From assembly GCF_900104085.1 (NCBI RefSeq), contig NZ_FNLD01000003.1, positions 617,001-681,000 on the forward strand: a stretch of DNA of 64,000 nucleotides. The letters are read 5' to 3'. Shown piece by piece: positions 40,059-48,855 of the stretch. The position numbers and the translations under genes are program-made. Every line of letters starts with the position of its first letter. The first letter of the stretch is position 1. Under the pieces are notes generated by a model. The model was given only the letters and a program-made list of their open reading frames with translations, searched no databases and was not told the DNA's origin. Source of the DNA: Pseudoxanthomonas sp. CF125. Its GTDB lineage: Bacteria; Pseudomonadota; Gammaproteobacteria; Xanthomonadales; Xanthomonadaceae.

Positions 40059-41494
40059 GCGAAGGAACGGTTGGTTTGCAGGACGCACTCGCTCTGGGCC
40101 GGTTGGATGCGCGCGACCAGGCCGCGCTGCGACAGTCGGGCGAAATATCTGCTGCGGAACTGGTGGAGGCGGCGATCCTGCGTGCGCAGCATCTGGACGA
40201 TGCGCTTGGATCGATCAGCCACCGGGCATTCGATCTGGCGCGTCAACGCGCGCAGGAAATCGATGCGCATAAAGACGATGGCCGCAGTCACGCCGGTGTG
40301 CCGTACCTGGTCAAGGATTCGCTGGACTATCCCGGCATGCCCACCCATGCGGGTTCGCGCAGTCGTGGCGATGCATTGGCGAATAAAGCCTTTCCGTTCG
40401 TGCAGCGTCTCGATGGCGCCGGACTGGTGCCTATCGGCAAGAGCACGATGCCCGAATTCGGCCTGATGCCTTCCACCGAACCATTACGCGGGCCGGTTAC
40501 GCGCAATCCCTGGTCGCCACTGCACTCTCCCGGCGGTTCCAGTGGCGGCGCGGGGGCCGCCATCGCCGCCGGCATAGTGCCGCTGGCGCATGGCAGCGAC
40601 GGCGCCGGCTCCATCCGCATGCCGGCCGCATGCTGCGGCGTGGTCGGGTTGAAGCCTGGTCGTGGCGGGGTGGTGCGGGTACGCTCGCGCCACGTGCTGG
40701 AAGATTTGATGGTGGGTGACAGCCTGATGTCGCGCAGTGTGCGCGATACCGCCTGGGCGTTCGCAAACGCGCATCCGCAAAGAAAAGATCCCGTGACCGG
40801 TCCCGCCGCGCGGCGTCTGCGCATTGCGGTAGTGGAACAAAACCTGGTCGGCAATGCGCCGCACCCGGAGGTAGCCGCTGCGCTTTCCCGCAGCGCCGAA
40901 CTGTGCGCGTCATTGGGTCATCGGGTGGAAACCCGGCCGTGGCCGGTCGACGGCGCTGAGGTCACGCGCGCTTTGTACACGCTGTGGTCGCACCTGGCCG
41001 CCGATTGCGAGGACCGAGCCGCGTCCGCTTCGCAGACATCGCAATCTGCGTTGGAACCCTGGACGCTCGGGCTCGCGCGCTGGAACCGCGAGAACTGCGG
41101 CATCGACGAACTCGAGCAGGCCTATGCGCAGCTGGCCCATTTGCCGGCCGCCTTCAACGCTTTTCACCAGAACTTCGACGTGATCCTGTCGCCCGTGCTG
41201 CGCGCACCGCCGCTGCCGATAGGCGAGCTTGCGCCGGATCGAGAATTCGGCGAACTGATGCCGGCGCTGTTCGACTGGATGTCGTACACGCCCTTGCAGA
41301 ACCTGGCCGGTACGCCCGGCCTCTCGCTGCCGCTATCCTCGACGGCGGAAGGGTTGCCGGTCGGTACCCAGTTCGTCGCCGACCGGGGACAGGAGGAGCT
41401 GCTGCTGGCGCTGGCTTTCGAACTGGAAGCGGCGGCGCCCTGGCGCGATCGCTGGCCGCCGCATTCGGTGGCGAGTCTTTCCTCCAAAAACTGA
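40055..41494 (+). CDS. Amidase signature family hydrolase
   Basis: A 479-residue amidase that starts in the ATGA overlap with the permease. The Ser-Ser-Lys triad is visible: Lys87 in GVPYLVKDSLDYPG, the cis-serine in the SPGGSSGGAGAAIAAGI block (Ser162/163), and the nucleophile Ser186 in HGSDGAGSIRMPAACCG. Amidases hydrolyse carboxamides, including amino acid amides and amide bonds in small peptides. No signal peptide, so it acts in the cytoplasm on what the permease brings in. Gat-type tRNA amidation is unlikely since gatC and gatB are absent and the flanking genes are catabolic. Confidence 0.9.
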   Translation: MSEGTVGLQDALALGRLDARDQAALRQSGEISAAELVEAAILRAQHLDDALGSISHRAFDLARQRAQEIDAHKDDGRSHAGVPYLVKDSLDYPGMPTHAGSRSRGDALANKAFPFVQRLDGAGLVPIGKSTMPEFGLMPSTEPLRGPVTRNPWSPLHSPGGSSGGAGAAIAAGIVPLAHGSDGAGSIRMPAACCGVVGLKPGRGGVVRVRSRHVLEDLMVGDSLMSRSVRDTAWAFANAHPQRKDPVTGPAARRLRIAVVEQNLVGNAPHPEVAAALSRSAELCASLGHRVETRPWPVDGAEVTRALYTLWSHLAADCEDRAASASQTSQSALEPWTLGLARWNRENCGIDELEQAYAQLAHLPAAFNAFHQNFDVILSPVLRAPPLPIGELAPDREFGELMPALFDWMSYTPLQNLAGTPGLSLPLSSTAEGLPVGTQFVADRGQEELLLALAFELEAAAPWRDRWPPHSVASLSSKN

Positions 41495-41507
41495 TCCACG
41501 GAAAAAT

Positions 41508-42149
41508 ATGGGACACGCCAGAGACACTTTGTATGCAGCGCGCTCGCAGGACGACCTGGTCGCCCTGCTGGCTGCGCAACCGCTGGCCTGGCTGGTGTCG
41601 GCCGGCGGCGACGATGCTGCGTCCACGCCGCTGCCGTTGCGCGTGGGTTTCGACGCGGACGGAAGGCTGGATTCATTGTTGGGACATTTCTCGAAACGCA
41701 ATCCGCATGCCGCGCGGCTGCAGAGCGATCCGGTGGCGCAGGTGCTGGTGATGGGCCCGCATGCCTATGTGTCGCCGTCCTGGCTGGACGACCGCACCCA
41801 GGCGCCGACGTGGAACTACGCCAGCGCCAGTTTCGACGTGCGCGTCTCGCTGCTGACCGATGCCGACGCCATCGCCACCGAACTCGACGCCCTGGTGACG
41901 CAGATGGAAACCGGGCGCGATAATGCCTGGCGCATGCAGGAAATGGGCGAACGTCAGGCGCGGCTCGCGCAGGGCGTGATCGCCTTGCGCGCGGAAATCG
42001 TTTCGGTCCACGTTACTTTCAAGCTTGGCCAGGACGAGCGCCGCTACGACTTCGACCAGATCGTGCGCGGACTGGAAAAGCAGGGCGAAGCGGAATTGGT
42101 TCGCTGGATGCGGGATTTCGATGCGCGCGCAACGGAAGGTGGACGATGA
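41508..42149 (+). CDS. PaiB-like FMN-binding family protein
   Basis: A 213-residue protein of the PaiB/flavin-reductase-like split barrel family (sometimes called FMN-binding negative regulator). Recognisable features are LAWLVSAGGDDAASTPLPLR, LLGHFSKRNPHAARLQSD, VMGPHAYVSPSWLDDRTQAP and VPTWNYAS in the next segment. In Bacillus PaiB acts as a regulator, but proteobacterial members may be redox enzymes. Here it lies between amidase and hydrolase in an operon, 13 bases after the amidase and overlapping the hydrolase by ATGA, so a catalytic or protective step in the pathway is at least as likely as regulation. Confidence 0.85.
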   Translation: MGHARDTLYAARSQDDLVALLAAQPLAWLVSAGGDDAASTPLPLRVGFDADGRLDSLLGHFSKRNPHAARLQSDPVAQVLVMGPHAYVSPSWLDDRTQAPTWNYASASFDVRVSLLTDADAIATELDALVTQMETGRDNAWRMQEMGERQARLAQGVIALRAEIVSVHVTFKLGQDERRYDFDQIVRGLEKQGEAELVRWMRDFDARATEGGR

Positions 42150-43123
42150 GCCGCAGCCTGGAAGCGCTGGACCCGGAAGTGCGCCGGTTCGTGGAAGCGG
42201 TCTGCGCCGAATCGGCGCGCCTTTCCGCTGGCCGCACGCTGGACTGGGTGCAAAAACGGCCCATCGCCGAGATCGCGCGGCAGCCGTGGCGCACCGGCGG
42301 CCCGGTCATGGCCGATACGCGCGAGGAATGGCTGCGCTGGAGCGGCGGCGATTTCCGCATACGCCTATACCGGCCTGTCGCCACCAACACCGCGTTGCCT
42401 GCGATCGTCTACCTGCACGGAGGCGGCTGGTCCATCTTCAGCATCGATACCCATGACCGCCTGATGCGCGAATACGCGCATGCCACCGGTGCGGTCGTAG
42501 TGGGCGTGGACTACGCGCTGTCGCCGGAGCACCGCTATCCCATCGCCCTGGAACAGAGCATCGACACGGTGCGCTGGCTGCGCGAGCATGCCGATGAGCT
42601 CCGCATCGACGCCTCGCGGCTGGCGCTGGCCGGCGACTCGGCGGGCGCCAACCTCGCTTTGAGCACTGCCTTGTCTCTGCGCGACGAAAACTCGAGTCGT
42701 GGGCTTTGCGCGCTACTGTTGAACTACGGCGGCTTCGACACCGAGATCTCGGAACACGCCCGCGCCACGCTCGGCACATCGGACGACATGCTGTCGGGAG
42801 AAGAAATGGACGCGTTCTGGAACAGCTACCTCGGCGAAGACGCACGGCATCGTCAGGATCCCTTGGCGGTTCCCATGCGCGCCTCTCTGCACGATCTGCC
42901 GCCCGCCTTCCTGGTGATGGCCGAACGCGACGTGCTCTCCGAGCAAAGCCTGCGCATGACCGAACTCCTGCGCGCGCAAGGCAACACGGCGACGCTTCGC
43001 CGCTATCCCGGGGCTTCGCACAGCTTCCTCGAAGCGATGTCGATTTCCGCACTGGCGCGGCGGGCGATCGAAGAGGGCGCGGGCTGGCTTAGGGAGCAGC
43101 TCGAAGTGGATACTCAAGCATGA
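42146..43123 (+). CDS. HSL-type alpha/beta hydrolase
   Basis: A 325-residue alpha/beta hydrolase of the hormone-sensitive lipase group. The oxyanion-hole HGGGW is at residues 91-95, the nucleophile Ser165 sits in GDSAGAN, and the acid and histidine are likely in AERDVLSEQS and GASHSFLEA. No signal peptide, so it acts in the cytoplasm on a short-chain ester or amide. Overlapping ATGA junctions on both sides couple its translation to the PaiB-like and peptidase genes. Confidence 0.9.
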   Translation: MSRSLEALDPEVRRFVEAVCAESARLSAGRTLDWVQKRPIAEIARQPWRTGGPVMADTREEWLRWSGGDFRIRLYRPVATNTALPAIVYLHGGGWSIFSIDTHDRLMREYAHATGAVVVGVDYALSPEHRYPIALEQSIDTVRWLREHADELRIDASRLALAGDSAGANLALSTALSLRDENSSRGLCALLLNYGGFDTEISEHARATLGTSDDMLSGEEMDAFWNSYLGEDARHRQDPLAVPMRASLHDLPPAFLVMAERDVLSEQSLRMTELLRAQGNTATLRRYPGASHSFLEAMSISALARRAIEEGAGWLREQLEVDTQA

Positions 43124-45099
43124 ACGCGATGGTCCTGCGTCGTTGGGCTGCGGTGCTGGTGGCATCGGTGCTGGTGCTGCCCGTGCTGGCGGGCACGCGC
43201 ACGATAACTCCGGACGATCTGGTGAATCTCAAGCAGGTCGCCGATCCGCAGATCACCGCCGACGGCGCGCGCATCACCTACACCGTCGCCACGCCGCGGG
43301 GCGAAGGTAAGCTCGCATTGAGCCGGATCTGGCGTATCGGCGTCACGGGCGATGCCAAGGCAACGGAGCTACCTGCGCCGGCGGCAGCCAACGACAGCGC
43401 GCCGCGGTGGTCGCCGGACGGACTGCAGCTGCTGTTCCTTTCCGACCGCACACTTTCCGGCGGCAAGAAATCCGGAACCGGCCTCGCCTCCACCCAAGTC
43501 TGGCAAGTTCCGCGCGACGGCAGCGCCGCGCGCGCACTCACCGCATCGGCCGGCGAAGTGCTGTCCTTCTCGCTTTCGCACGACGGACGCTCGCTGGCCT
43601 ACGTCGCGCTCGACCCGCTTGCGCCCGAGGCGGCGGCGCGGGCCAAGCGCAAGGACGACGCCATCGAAGTCGACCATCCACGGCAGTTCGCGCGGTTGTG
43701 GCTGCGCGATCTACGAGACGGCACCGCACGCACGCTCACCCCCGAACGCATGCAAGTGCATGAAGCAGTCTGGTCGCCGGACGGCAAACAGCTGGCGTTG
43801 CGCATCTCCACCGGCACCACGCTCAACGACTACTGGTACCGCTCGCGCGTGGTACTGATCGATGCCGGGACCGGCCGTCTGCTGCGCACGCTGTGCGACC
43901 GCGCATCGGCCGCGCCGCTGTCGTGGTCGCCGGATGGAAAACGCCTGATATACGGCGAACTGGGCGAACACGGCATGACCGCCGCCTTGTTCGTGCACGA
44001 CCTGCACGGGGACAAGCGCGTGCCGCTGGCCAGCGACTGGCCGGGCACGCTATGGGGCGCGCGCTGGCAGGACGATGCCCAGTTGATCGGAGAAGGGCAG
44101 CGCGGCGTACGCGCGGAGTTCCTGCGCATCGATGCCGGCGACGGCAAGTGGACGACGCTGGCCCAAGTACAGGCGCCATGGCAGGCCTTCAGCGTCGCTC
44201 GCAACGGCGACGTCGCCTTCGTCGGCATGCGCGACGACACGCCGGCCGAAATCTGGTCGCTCACCGATGGAAAAGCGCGCGCATTGACCTCGACCCATCC
44301 GCAGGTCGCGCAATGGTCGCACGGGCAGCTGCGCGAGATCAGCTGGCGCAGTTCTCGCGATGGTCTGCAAATCCACGGCTTACTGATGCTGCCGCCCGAC
44401 TACAAACCCGGCACGCGCCTGCCCACGCTGGTGCAGATCCACGGCGGGCCCGCGTGGGCGTGGTGGTCGGGCTGGCTGGGTTCGTGGCACGAATGGGCGC
44501 AGCTGCTCTCATCGCACGGCTATGCGGTGCTGATGCCGAACCCGCGCGGTTCCGAAGGCCAGGGCGGCGCCTTCACCGAAATGGCGCGTAGCGACTGGGG
44601 CGGCGCCGACTATCAGGACGTACTCGACGGCCTGGACCAGATCGTCGAACAAGGCATCGCCGATCCCAAGCGCGTGGCCATCGGCGGCTGGAGCTACGGC
44701 GGCTATCTGTCGGCGTGGGCGGTGACCCAGGGCGACCGTTTCAAAACCGCGATTGTGGGTGCCGGCGTGATCGACATCGGCGGCATGGCGCTCAGCACCG
44801 ACACGCCCGACTACCTGCCCGGCTACTTCGGCGATCCGGTCACCCAACGCGACGCGTACGACAAGCACTCGCCGATCCGCTATGCGGACAAGGTGAAGGT
44901 GCCGGTGCTGATCCTGCACGGCGAACAGGACAAGCGCGTGCCTGTTTCACAGGGCGAGCAATTCTACGGCGCGCTCAAGTTCAACGGCACGCCGGTGGAA
45001 ATGGTGCGCTACCCGCGCGGACCGCACTGGTTCCACGAACGCGAGCATGAGCGCGATGTGCTGGAACGCGTGCTGCGGTGGTTGGATACGCATTTGTAG
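43120..45099 (+). CDS. Exported S9 family peptidase
   Basis: A 659-residue prolyl oligopeptidase-type serine peptidase. The signal peptide (VLRRWAAVLVASVLVLPVLA) implies periplasmic or outside location. A beta-propeller domain (LVNLKQVADPQITADGARIT, then repeated APRWSPDG, WSPDGKRL blades) precedes the alpha/beta-hydrolase domain with the nucleophile in GGWSYGGYLSAWAV, an aspartate in HGEQDKRVPV and the histidine in PRGPHWFHERE. S9 enzymes act on short peptides. Being exported, it may trim a peptide before the permease takes it up. The last gene of the operon, followed by a repeat pair. Alternative: an isopeptidase acting on a knotted peptide, since such S9 enzymes sit beside TonB receptors in other bacteria. 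Confidence 0.9.
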   Translation: MNAMVLRRWAAVLVASVLVLPVLAGTRTITPDDLVNLKQVADPQITADGARITYTVATPRGEGKLALSRIWRIGVTGDAKATELPAPAAANDSAPRWSPDGLQLLFLSDRTLSGGKKSGTGLASTQVWQVPRDGSAARALTASAGEVLSFSLSHDGRSLAYVALDPLAPEAAARAKRKDDAIEVDHPRQFARLWLRDLRDGTARTLTPERMQVHEAVWSPDGKQLALRISTGTTLNDYWYRSRVVLIDAGTGRLLRTLCDRASAAPLSWSPDGKRLIYGELGEHGMTAALFVHDLHGDKRVPLASDWPGTLWGARWQDDAQLIGEGQRGVRAEFLRIDAGDGKWTTLAQVQAPWQAFSVARNGDVAFVGMRDDTPAEIWSLTDGKARALTSTHPQVAQWSHGQLREISWRSSRDGLQIHGLLMLPPDYKPGTRLPTLVQIHGGPAWAWWSGWLGSWHEWAQLLSSHGYAVLMPNPRGSEGQGGAFTEMARSDWGGADYQDVLDGLDQIVEQGIADPKRVAIGGWSYGGYLSAWAVTQGDRFKTAIVGAGVIDIGGMALSTDTPDYLPGYFGDPVTQRDAYDKHSPIRYADKVKVPVLILHGEQDKRVPVSQGEQFYGALKFNGTPVEMVRYPRGPHWFHEREHERDVLERVLRWLDTHL

Positions 45100-45146
45100 G
45101 CTATGCGGCGAAACCTCCGCAGTCATCCCACGCGCGATAAACGGCC

Positions 45147-45248
45147 GTCATCCCAGCGAAAGCTGGGATCCATTTTGCTTTTAGGGCTTTTGTAAGCCGA
45201 ACATCAACAGCAAGATCAAAATGGATCCCAGCTTTCGCTGGGATGACG
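45147..45248. repeat. Inverted pair, GTCATCCCAGCGAAAGCTGG family
   Basis: Arms at 45147-45177 and 45218-45248, about 31 bases each, with about 40 bases between. Lies between the convergent peptidase and permease genes. Confidence 0.92.
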
Positions 45249-45274
45249 ACACTGGTTGTTCGCCGGTAAATGAC

Positions 45275-46696
45275 TCAAGCATCCCCGCCTTTCGCCAACA
45301 AGCTCGCACGCCGCCCATAAGCCAGGTAAGCCACCAGCCCGATCGCATTCCAGATCAGGAAATACAGCTGCGTGCGTTGCGGCAAGCTCCAGAACAGGTA
45401 CAGGCAGCCGAAGATCGCGATGGGTCCCACCACCCACGCCAACGGCGTGCGGAATACGCGGCGGCGCGAGGGGTCGCGCTTGCGCAGCACCAGCAGGCAC
45501 ACCGACACCGCGATGAAGGCGGCCAGGGTGCCGGCGTTGGCCAGCGCTGCGATTTCGTCCAGGCGCGCCACGCCGGCCAGCGCGGCCACCAAAATCGCGG
45601 TGAACAGCGTGGTGGCGATCGGCGTGCCGGTGCGCTTGCTCACCTTGGACAAGCCGCGCGGCAGCAGGCCGTCGCGCGACATCACGAAGAAGATGCGGCT
45701 CTGGCCGTACAGGAACGCCAGCAGTACCGTCGGCAGCGCGATGACGGCAGCGGCGGCGATGATCGTGGCTGCATTGCCTTGCTTCAGTTCACGCAGGATC
45801 AGCGCCAGCGGTTCCGGGCTGTTGCCGAAGATCGTGTAGCTGAGCGCGCCGACCGCGGCCAGCGCCACGATCATGTAGATCAGCGTGCAGCCGACCATGG
45901 AGCCGACGATGCCGATGGAAAGATCGCGCTCCGGGTTCTTGGTTTCCTCGGCGGCGGTGGAGATAGCATCGAATCCGTAGAAGGCGAAGAAGATGATCGC
46001 CGCCGCCGCCATCACCCCGCGTTCCACGCCGTCGGCGCCCATCGACTTGGCGAAGCCGAACGGCATGAACGGGTCCAGGCGCGTCGCGTCGAAATGCGGC
46101 AGCGCGATGGCCACGAAGATCGCCAGCGCGATCACCTTCACCACCACCAGCGCCGCATTCAACGTAGCGCTTTCGCGCGTGCCCGCCATCAACAAGCCGG
46201 CGACCAGGAACACGATGCCCACCGCCGGCAGGTTGATGAAGCCGCCGGCGTGCGGCCCGGCCGTCGCCCATAGCGGCAGGTCCACGCCCAGTCCTTTCAA
46301 GAAGCCCACGGCGTAGCCGGACCATCCTACCGCCACCGTACTCACCACCAGCGAATATTCCAGGATCAGGCTCCAGCCCACGATCCAGGCCAGGGTTTCG
46401 CCCAGCACGATGTAGCTGTAGGTATAGGCGCTGCCGGCGGCCGGCATCATGGTCGCCATCTCCGCATAGGCCAGCGCCGCGCAGGCGCAGACGATGCCGG
46501 CGATGGCGAAGGACAGCAGCACGGCGGGGCCGGCCAGGTTGGCGCCGACGCCGATCAGGGTGTAGATGCCGGTGCCGACAATGGCGCCGATGCCCAGCGC
46601 GATCAGGTGCGGCCAGCTCAGGGTGGGAACCAGCCGCCGGCCTTCCTCGTGCACGGTCACCTGATCGATCGATTTGCGCCTGAGCCAAGTCTGCAT
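45275..46696 (-). CDS. APC-family amino acid permease
   Basis: A 473-residue 12-helix permease of the cationic amino acid transporter group. Start ATG at 46696 (MQTWLRRKSIDQVTVHEEGR); the frame upstream is non-coding. The motif ALGIGAIVGTGIYTLIGVGA opens helix 1, and FFAFYGFDAISTAAEETKNP is typical. It is distinct from the permease in the neighbouring operon and is transcribed toward it; no co-transcribed gene lies close, and a large palindrome is upstream. Substrate probably a basic or neutral amino acid. Confidence 0.9.
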   Translation of the reverse strand: MQTWLRRKSIDQVTVHEEGRRLVPTLSWPHLIALGIGAIVGTGIYTLIGVGANLAGPAVLLSFAIAGIVCACAALAYAEMATMMPAAGSAYTYSYIVLGETLAWIVGWSLILEYSLVVSTVAVGWSGYAVGFLKGLGVDLPLWATAGPHAGGFINLPAVGIVFLVAGLLMAGTRESATLNAALVVVKVIALAIFVAIALPHFDATRLDPFMPFGFAKSMGADGVERGVMAAAAIIFFAFYGFDAISTAAEETKNPERDLSIGIVGSMVGCTLIYMIVALAAVGALSYTIFGNSPEPLALILRELKQGNAATIIAAAAVIALPTVLLAFLYGQSRIFFVMSRDGLLPRGLSKVSKRTGTPIATTLFTAILVAALAGVARLDEIAALANAGTLAAFIAVSVCLLVLRKRDPSRRRVFRTPLAWVVGPIAIFGCLYLFWSLPQRTQLYFLIWNAIGLVAYLAYGRRASLLAKGGDA

Positions 46697-46802
46697 GCGA
46701 GCCCCTGAGTTTGTTTCTGGAAAAGGTGGCACATAGTGGCGCATCGGCCGCGCCGATGCGATGTGCGTTGCGGCGAGAAGGCCCCGGACAGCCCTTGCTT
46801 CG

Positions 46803-46898
46803 CCCCCTTTGACAAAGGGGGCTATGGGGGATTTGCTCTTGATCTTGCTCTGAAGCGAGAGCAAATCCCCCTCAATCCCCCTTTTTCAAAGGGGGAGG
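46803..46898. repeat. Inverted pair, CCCCCTTTGACAAAGGGGG family
   Basis: Two complex palindromic units (CCCCCTTTGACAAAGGGGGC followed by GGGGGATTTGCTCTT, and AGAGCAAATCCCCCTCAATC followed by CCCCTTTTTCAAAGGGGG) face each other around a short loop, in the gap upstream of the permease gene. The same family is in the mla operon at 54142. Confidence 0.88.
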
Positions 46899-46980
46899 CA
46901 TGCGCTTCGAGCCGGAATCGGTGCCCATGTCGTCGGTGTCCAGCTGGCGATGCCGCAGCGCCGCCCTTCATCGCGGGCAA

Positions 46981-47424
46981 TCAGACGGCGGTGGAGCGAT
47001 TGAAGAGGCTCTGCACGCTCGGTTTGCCCAGCACCATGAACGTCGCCACGCCGAGCGCCGTGCCGAAGGGAATCGACAGACAGGTAATACCAGCGATCAC
47101 CTGGCAGAAGGTCCGCGACCGGCGTTGCCTGAGGTATTTGCCGGTGAGGAACTTGGCGATCGCCATGCCTGCGCCGAACAGGAAGAACAGCCCGCCGAAG
47201 ATGCCGAACATCCAGCCCATCATTTGCGGAGGCATGGCATCGGCATGCTGGCCGGTCTTTACTGCGGACGAGAAGACCGCTCCCATCATCACGCCCATGG
47301 ACATGTACATCAGGCCGAACAGGGAAAAGAACCCGCTGACGCCAGCCGAAATGTAGTAGCCGATGGAAAGCAGGCGCAGATGCTCTTCGTCGAGGATCGA
47401 TTGCTTGAAGGCGAGGTCGGTCAC
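46981..47424 (-). CDS. Three- to four-helix membrane protein, unknown function
   Basis: A 147-residue membrane protein. The charged N-terminus (MTDLAFKQSILDEEHLRLLS) is followed by hydrophobic helices (IGYYISAGVSGFFSLFGLMY, GWMFGIFGGLFFLFGAGMAI, VIAGITCLSIPFGTALGVAT). A methionine-rich loop PPQMMGWM lies between. No named family was recognised. The neighbours (YciI-like and VOC proteins) are on the same strand but 54 bases and more apart. Confidence 0.72.
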   Translation of the reverse strand: MTDLAFKQSILDEEHLRLLSIGYYISAGVSGFFSLFGLMYMSMGVMMGAVFSSAVKTGQHADAMPPQMMGWMFGIFGGLFFLFGAGMAIAKFLTGKYLRQRRSRTFCQVIAGITCLSIPFGTALGVATFMVLGKPSVQSLFNRSTAV

Positions 47425-47478
47425 GGGTGCCGCTCCTTGGGTGATGGCTGGATGGTATCCGGCCTGTGGAGTTCCGTG

Positions 47479-47868
47479 TCAGCTCGGCGTTTCGTTGGTC
47501 ACGTTGTACGCGCTGCCTTTTTGCGGATCTATAGGCCGGATCTCGTAGAACAGGCCGTACTGCATGCATGGATTCTGCGCGGCCAGGTGCGCGGCTTCTT
47601 CCAGGCTGTGCGCCAGGATGAACCAGTAGCCGCCCACCACTTCCTTGGATTCGCCGAAAGGTCCGTCGGTCACCACGCCCCTTTTCTTCGAAACCGTCGC
47701 CCCGGGCGTATCCAGGCGCTGGCCGGTCTTCATTTTTCCTTCGGCGATCATGCGCTCCAGCCAGTCGTAGAACTCGTCGATAGCCACCTGGATGTCGGCG
47801 GGCGCGGCGTCCTTGTCCCATTGGCCGCGGGAGAGCACGAGGTATTCGGAAGGTGCCTGGTCGGTCAT
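47479..47868 (-). CDS. YciI/DGPF-domain family protein
   Basis: A 129-residue YCII-related protein. The start at 47868 (MTDQAPSEYLVLSRGQ) leaves the frame opening at 47907 unused. It has the DGPF signature in VVTDGPFGESKEVVGGYWFI, and ALEEAAHLAAQNPCM fits the family fold, a small alpha-beta barrel. Such proteins often accompany sigma factors or act in the breakdown of toxic compounds; this one lies with a VOC protein 126 bases upstream on the same strand, a common pairing. Function unknown. Confidence 0.82.
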   Translation of the reverse strand: MTDQAPSEYLVLSRGQWDKDAAPADIQVAIDEFYDWLERMIAEGKMKTGQRLDTPGATVSKKRGVVTDGPFGESKEVVGGYWFILAHSLEEAAHLAAQNPCMQYGLFYEIRPIDPQKGSAYNVTNETPS

Positions 47869-47994
47869 GATGGTTTCCAAAAATGGCGAAAGGATCGTAG
47901 GCGGCAAAGCGTATCGAAACCTGCGGGCGCCCGGCTATGCCAAGACGGGCGATTGCCCGCCCCAAGGCAGACCAATAAGCAGCCCGTTCAAAAG

Positions 47995-48375
47995 CTATTC
48001 CCAGAGGTTCGCGTTTTTAGGGAAACCGGGCCGCTGGACGCGCACCACGCAGAATCGTTGCCCGGTCGGGGCCTGCATCACCACCCATCGCTCCAAACGG
48101 TCAACGACGCTGGCGCCCAGTTTTTCCAGGCGGGCCACTTCGGCGGGAATGTCATCGGTTTCGATGTCGATGTGCACCCTGCTTTCGTGCTCGACGCGCT
48201 GGATTTGCACGATGGGTTCGTCGGGCGGCGTCTCCAGCATGCGGTAATTGCCGCGGGTGCCGGGGTGGTCCGGGTCTATCGCGCGACCCAGTGCCCCGGC
48301 CCAGAAGCCGGCGGCCTGATCGACATCGGGCGTGTTGCAATCGATCAGCAGGGCGCAGAGTCGGGAGTGGTGCAT
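47995..48375 (-). CDS. VOC (glyoxalase-fold) protein
   Basis: A 126-residue vicinal oxygen chelate family protein. It starts at 48375 (MHHSRLCALLIDCNTPDVDQ) with the usual FWAGALGR helix after the first strand. The metal-binding pattern is partly visible: His1 or His2, Glu in RVEHESRVHIDIETDDI and a further charged residue. VOC proteins include glyoxalases, extradiol dioxygenases and antibiotic-resistance proteins. The role is not clear. The C-terminal FPKNANLWE is normal. Confidence 0.85.
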   Translation of the reverse strand: MHHSRLCALLIDCNTPDVDQAAGFWAGALGRAIDPDHPGTRGNYRMLETPPDEPIVQIQRVEHESRVHIDIETDDIPAEVARLEKLGASVVDRLERWVVMQAPTGQRFCVVRVQRPGFPKNANLWE

Positions 48376-48447
48376 GGGCTTGTCTCTAGTATCGGGGCCA
48401 AGTCGAGCGTGCCAGGTTAACTTCGGCACAGGCTGGGTGAGAAAAAA

Positions 48448-48526
48448 GTAGGCTGGGTTGGCTCTATCAACCCAGCATCGCAAGAAATAGCCAAAGCGCT
48501 GGGTTGATGAAACTAACCCAGCCTAC
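48448..48526. repeat. Inverted pair, GTAGGCTGGGTT family
   Basis: Arms of 29 bases (48448-48476, core GTAGGCTGGGTTGGC, and 48498-48526, core GCTGGGTTGATGAAAC) enclose 21 bases. The family is distinct from the others here. It lies between the VOC gene and the small orphan pair. Confidence 0.9.
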
Positions 48527-48546
48527 GGCCCTTTATCCTCGCTATG

Positions 48547-48810
48547 TCACTCACTTGTCACCTCGACTGGCAATAAGCAGAAATCCGCAGTTCGGCATGA
48601 AGCCGAGAAAGACAGCCAAATAAATCCAAAGCGATCAACTTCGACAACTGTTCGTTTCTCTCCGACCAGGGCGGAAAGACGATCCTGGTCTTCCCTCGGT
48701 AGTTCGCGAGCACAAGATACGACGGACATGATTGTGACAAGGGCTCCTGGCGCCAGAAGCTTTCCGTACGCGTCAATTGGTTGAGGCGGAAGATCATCAA
48801 CGCTACCCAT
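48547..48810 (-). CDS. Small orphan protein, possible immunity-type
   Basis: An 87-residue protein without signal peptide. It begins MGSVDDLPPQPIDAYGKLLA and has SVVSCARELPREDQDRLSAL, then RTVVEVDRFGFIWLSFSASC near the end, which looks like a small beta-barrel. A related short-domain pattern occurs in some stand-alone polymorphic-toxin immunity proteins, but the call is weak. It ends 46 bases from an Imm32-like gene, and the two may form a pair. No toxin gene is visible nearby. Confidence 0.5.
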   Translation of the reverse strand: MGSVDDLPPQPIDAYGKLLAPGALVTIMSVVSCARELPREDQDRLSALVGEKRTVVEVDRFGFIWLSFSASCRTADFCLLPVEVTSE

Positions 48811-48855
48811 CAGACACCCATAAAACTCTAAAGGGGCTTCGGTTTAACTGAATTT

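Noticed and set aside
43120..45099. Reading the S9 peptidase operon as a lasso-peptide gene cluster
   Set aside because: No precursor, cyclase, protease or leader-binding protein is present; only the peptidase plus receptor pattern is shared.
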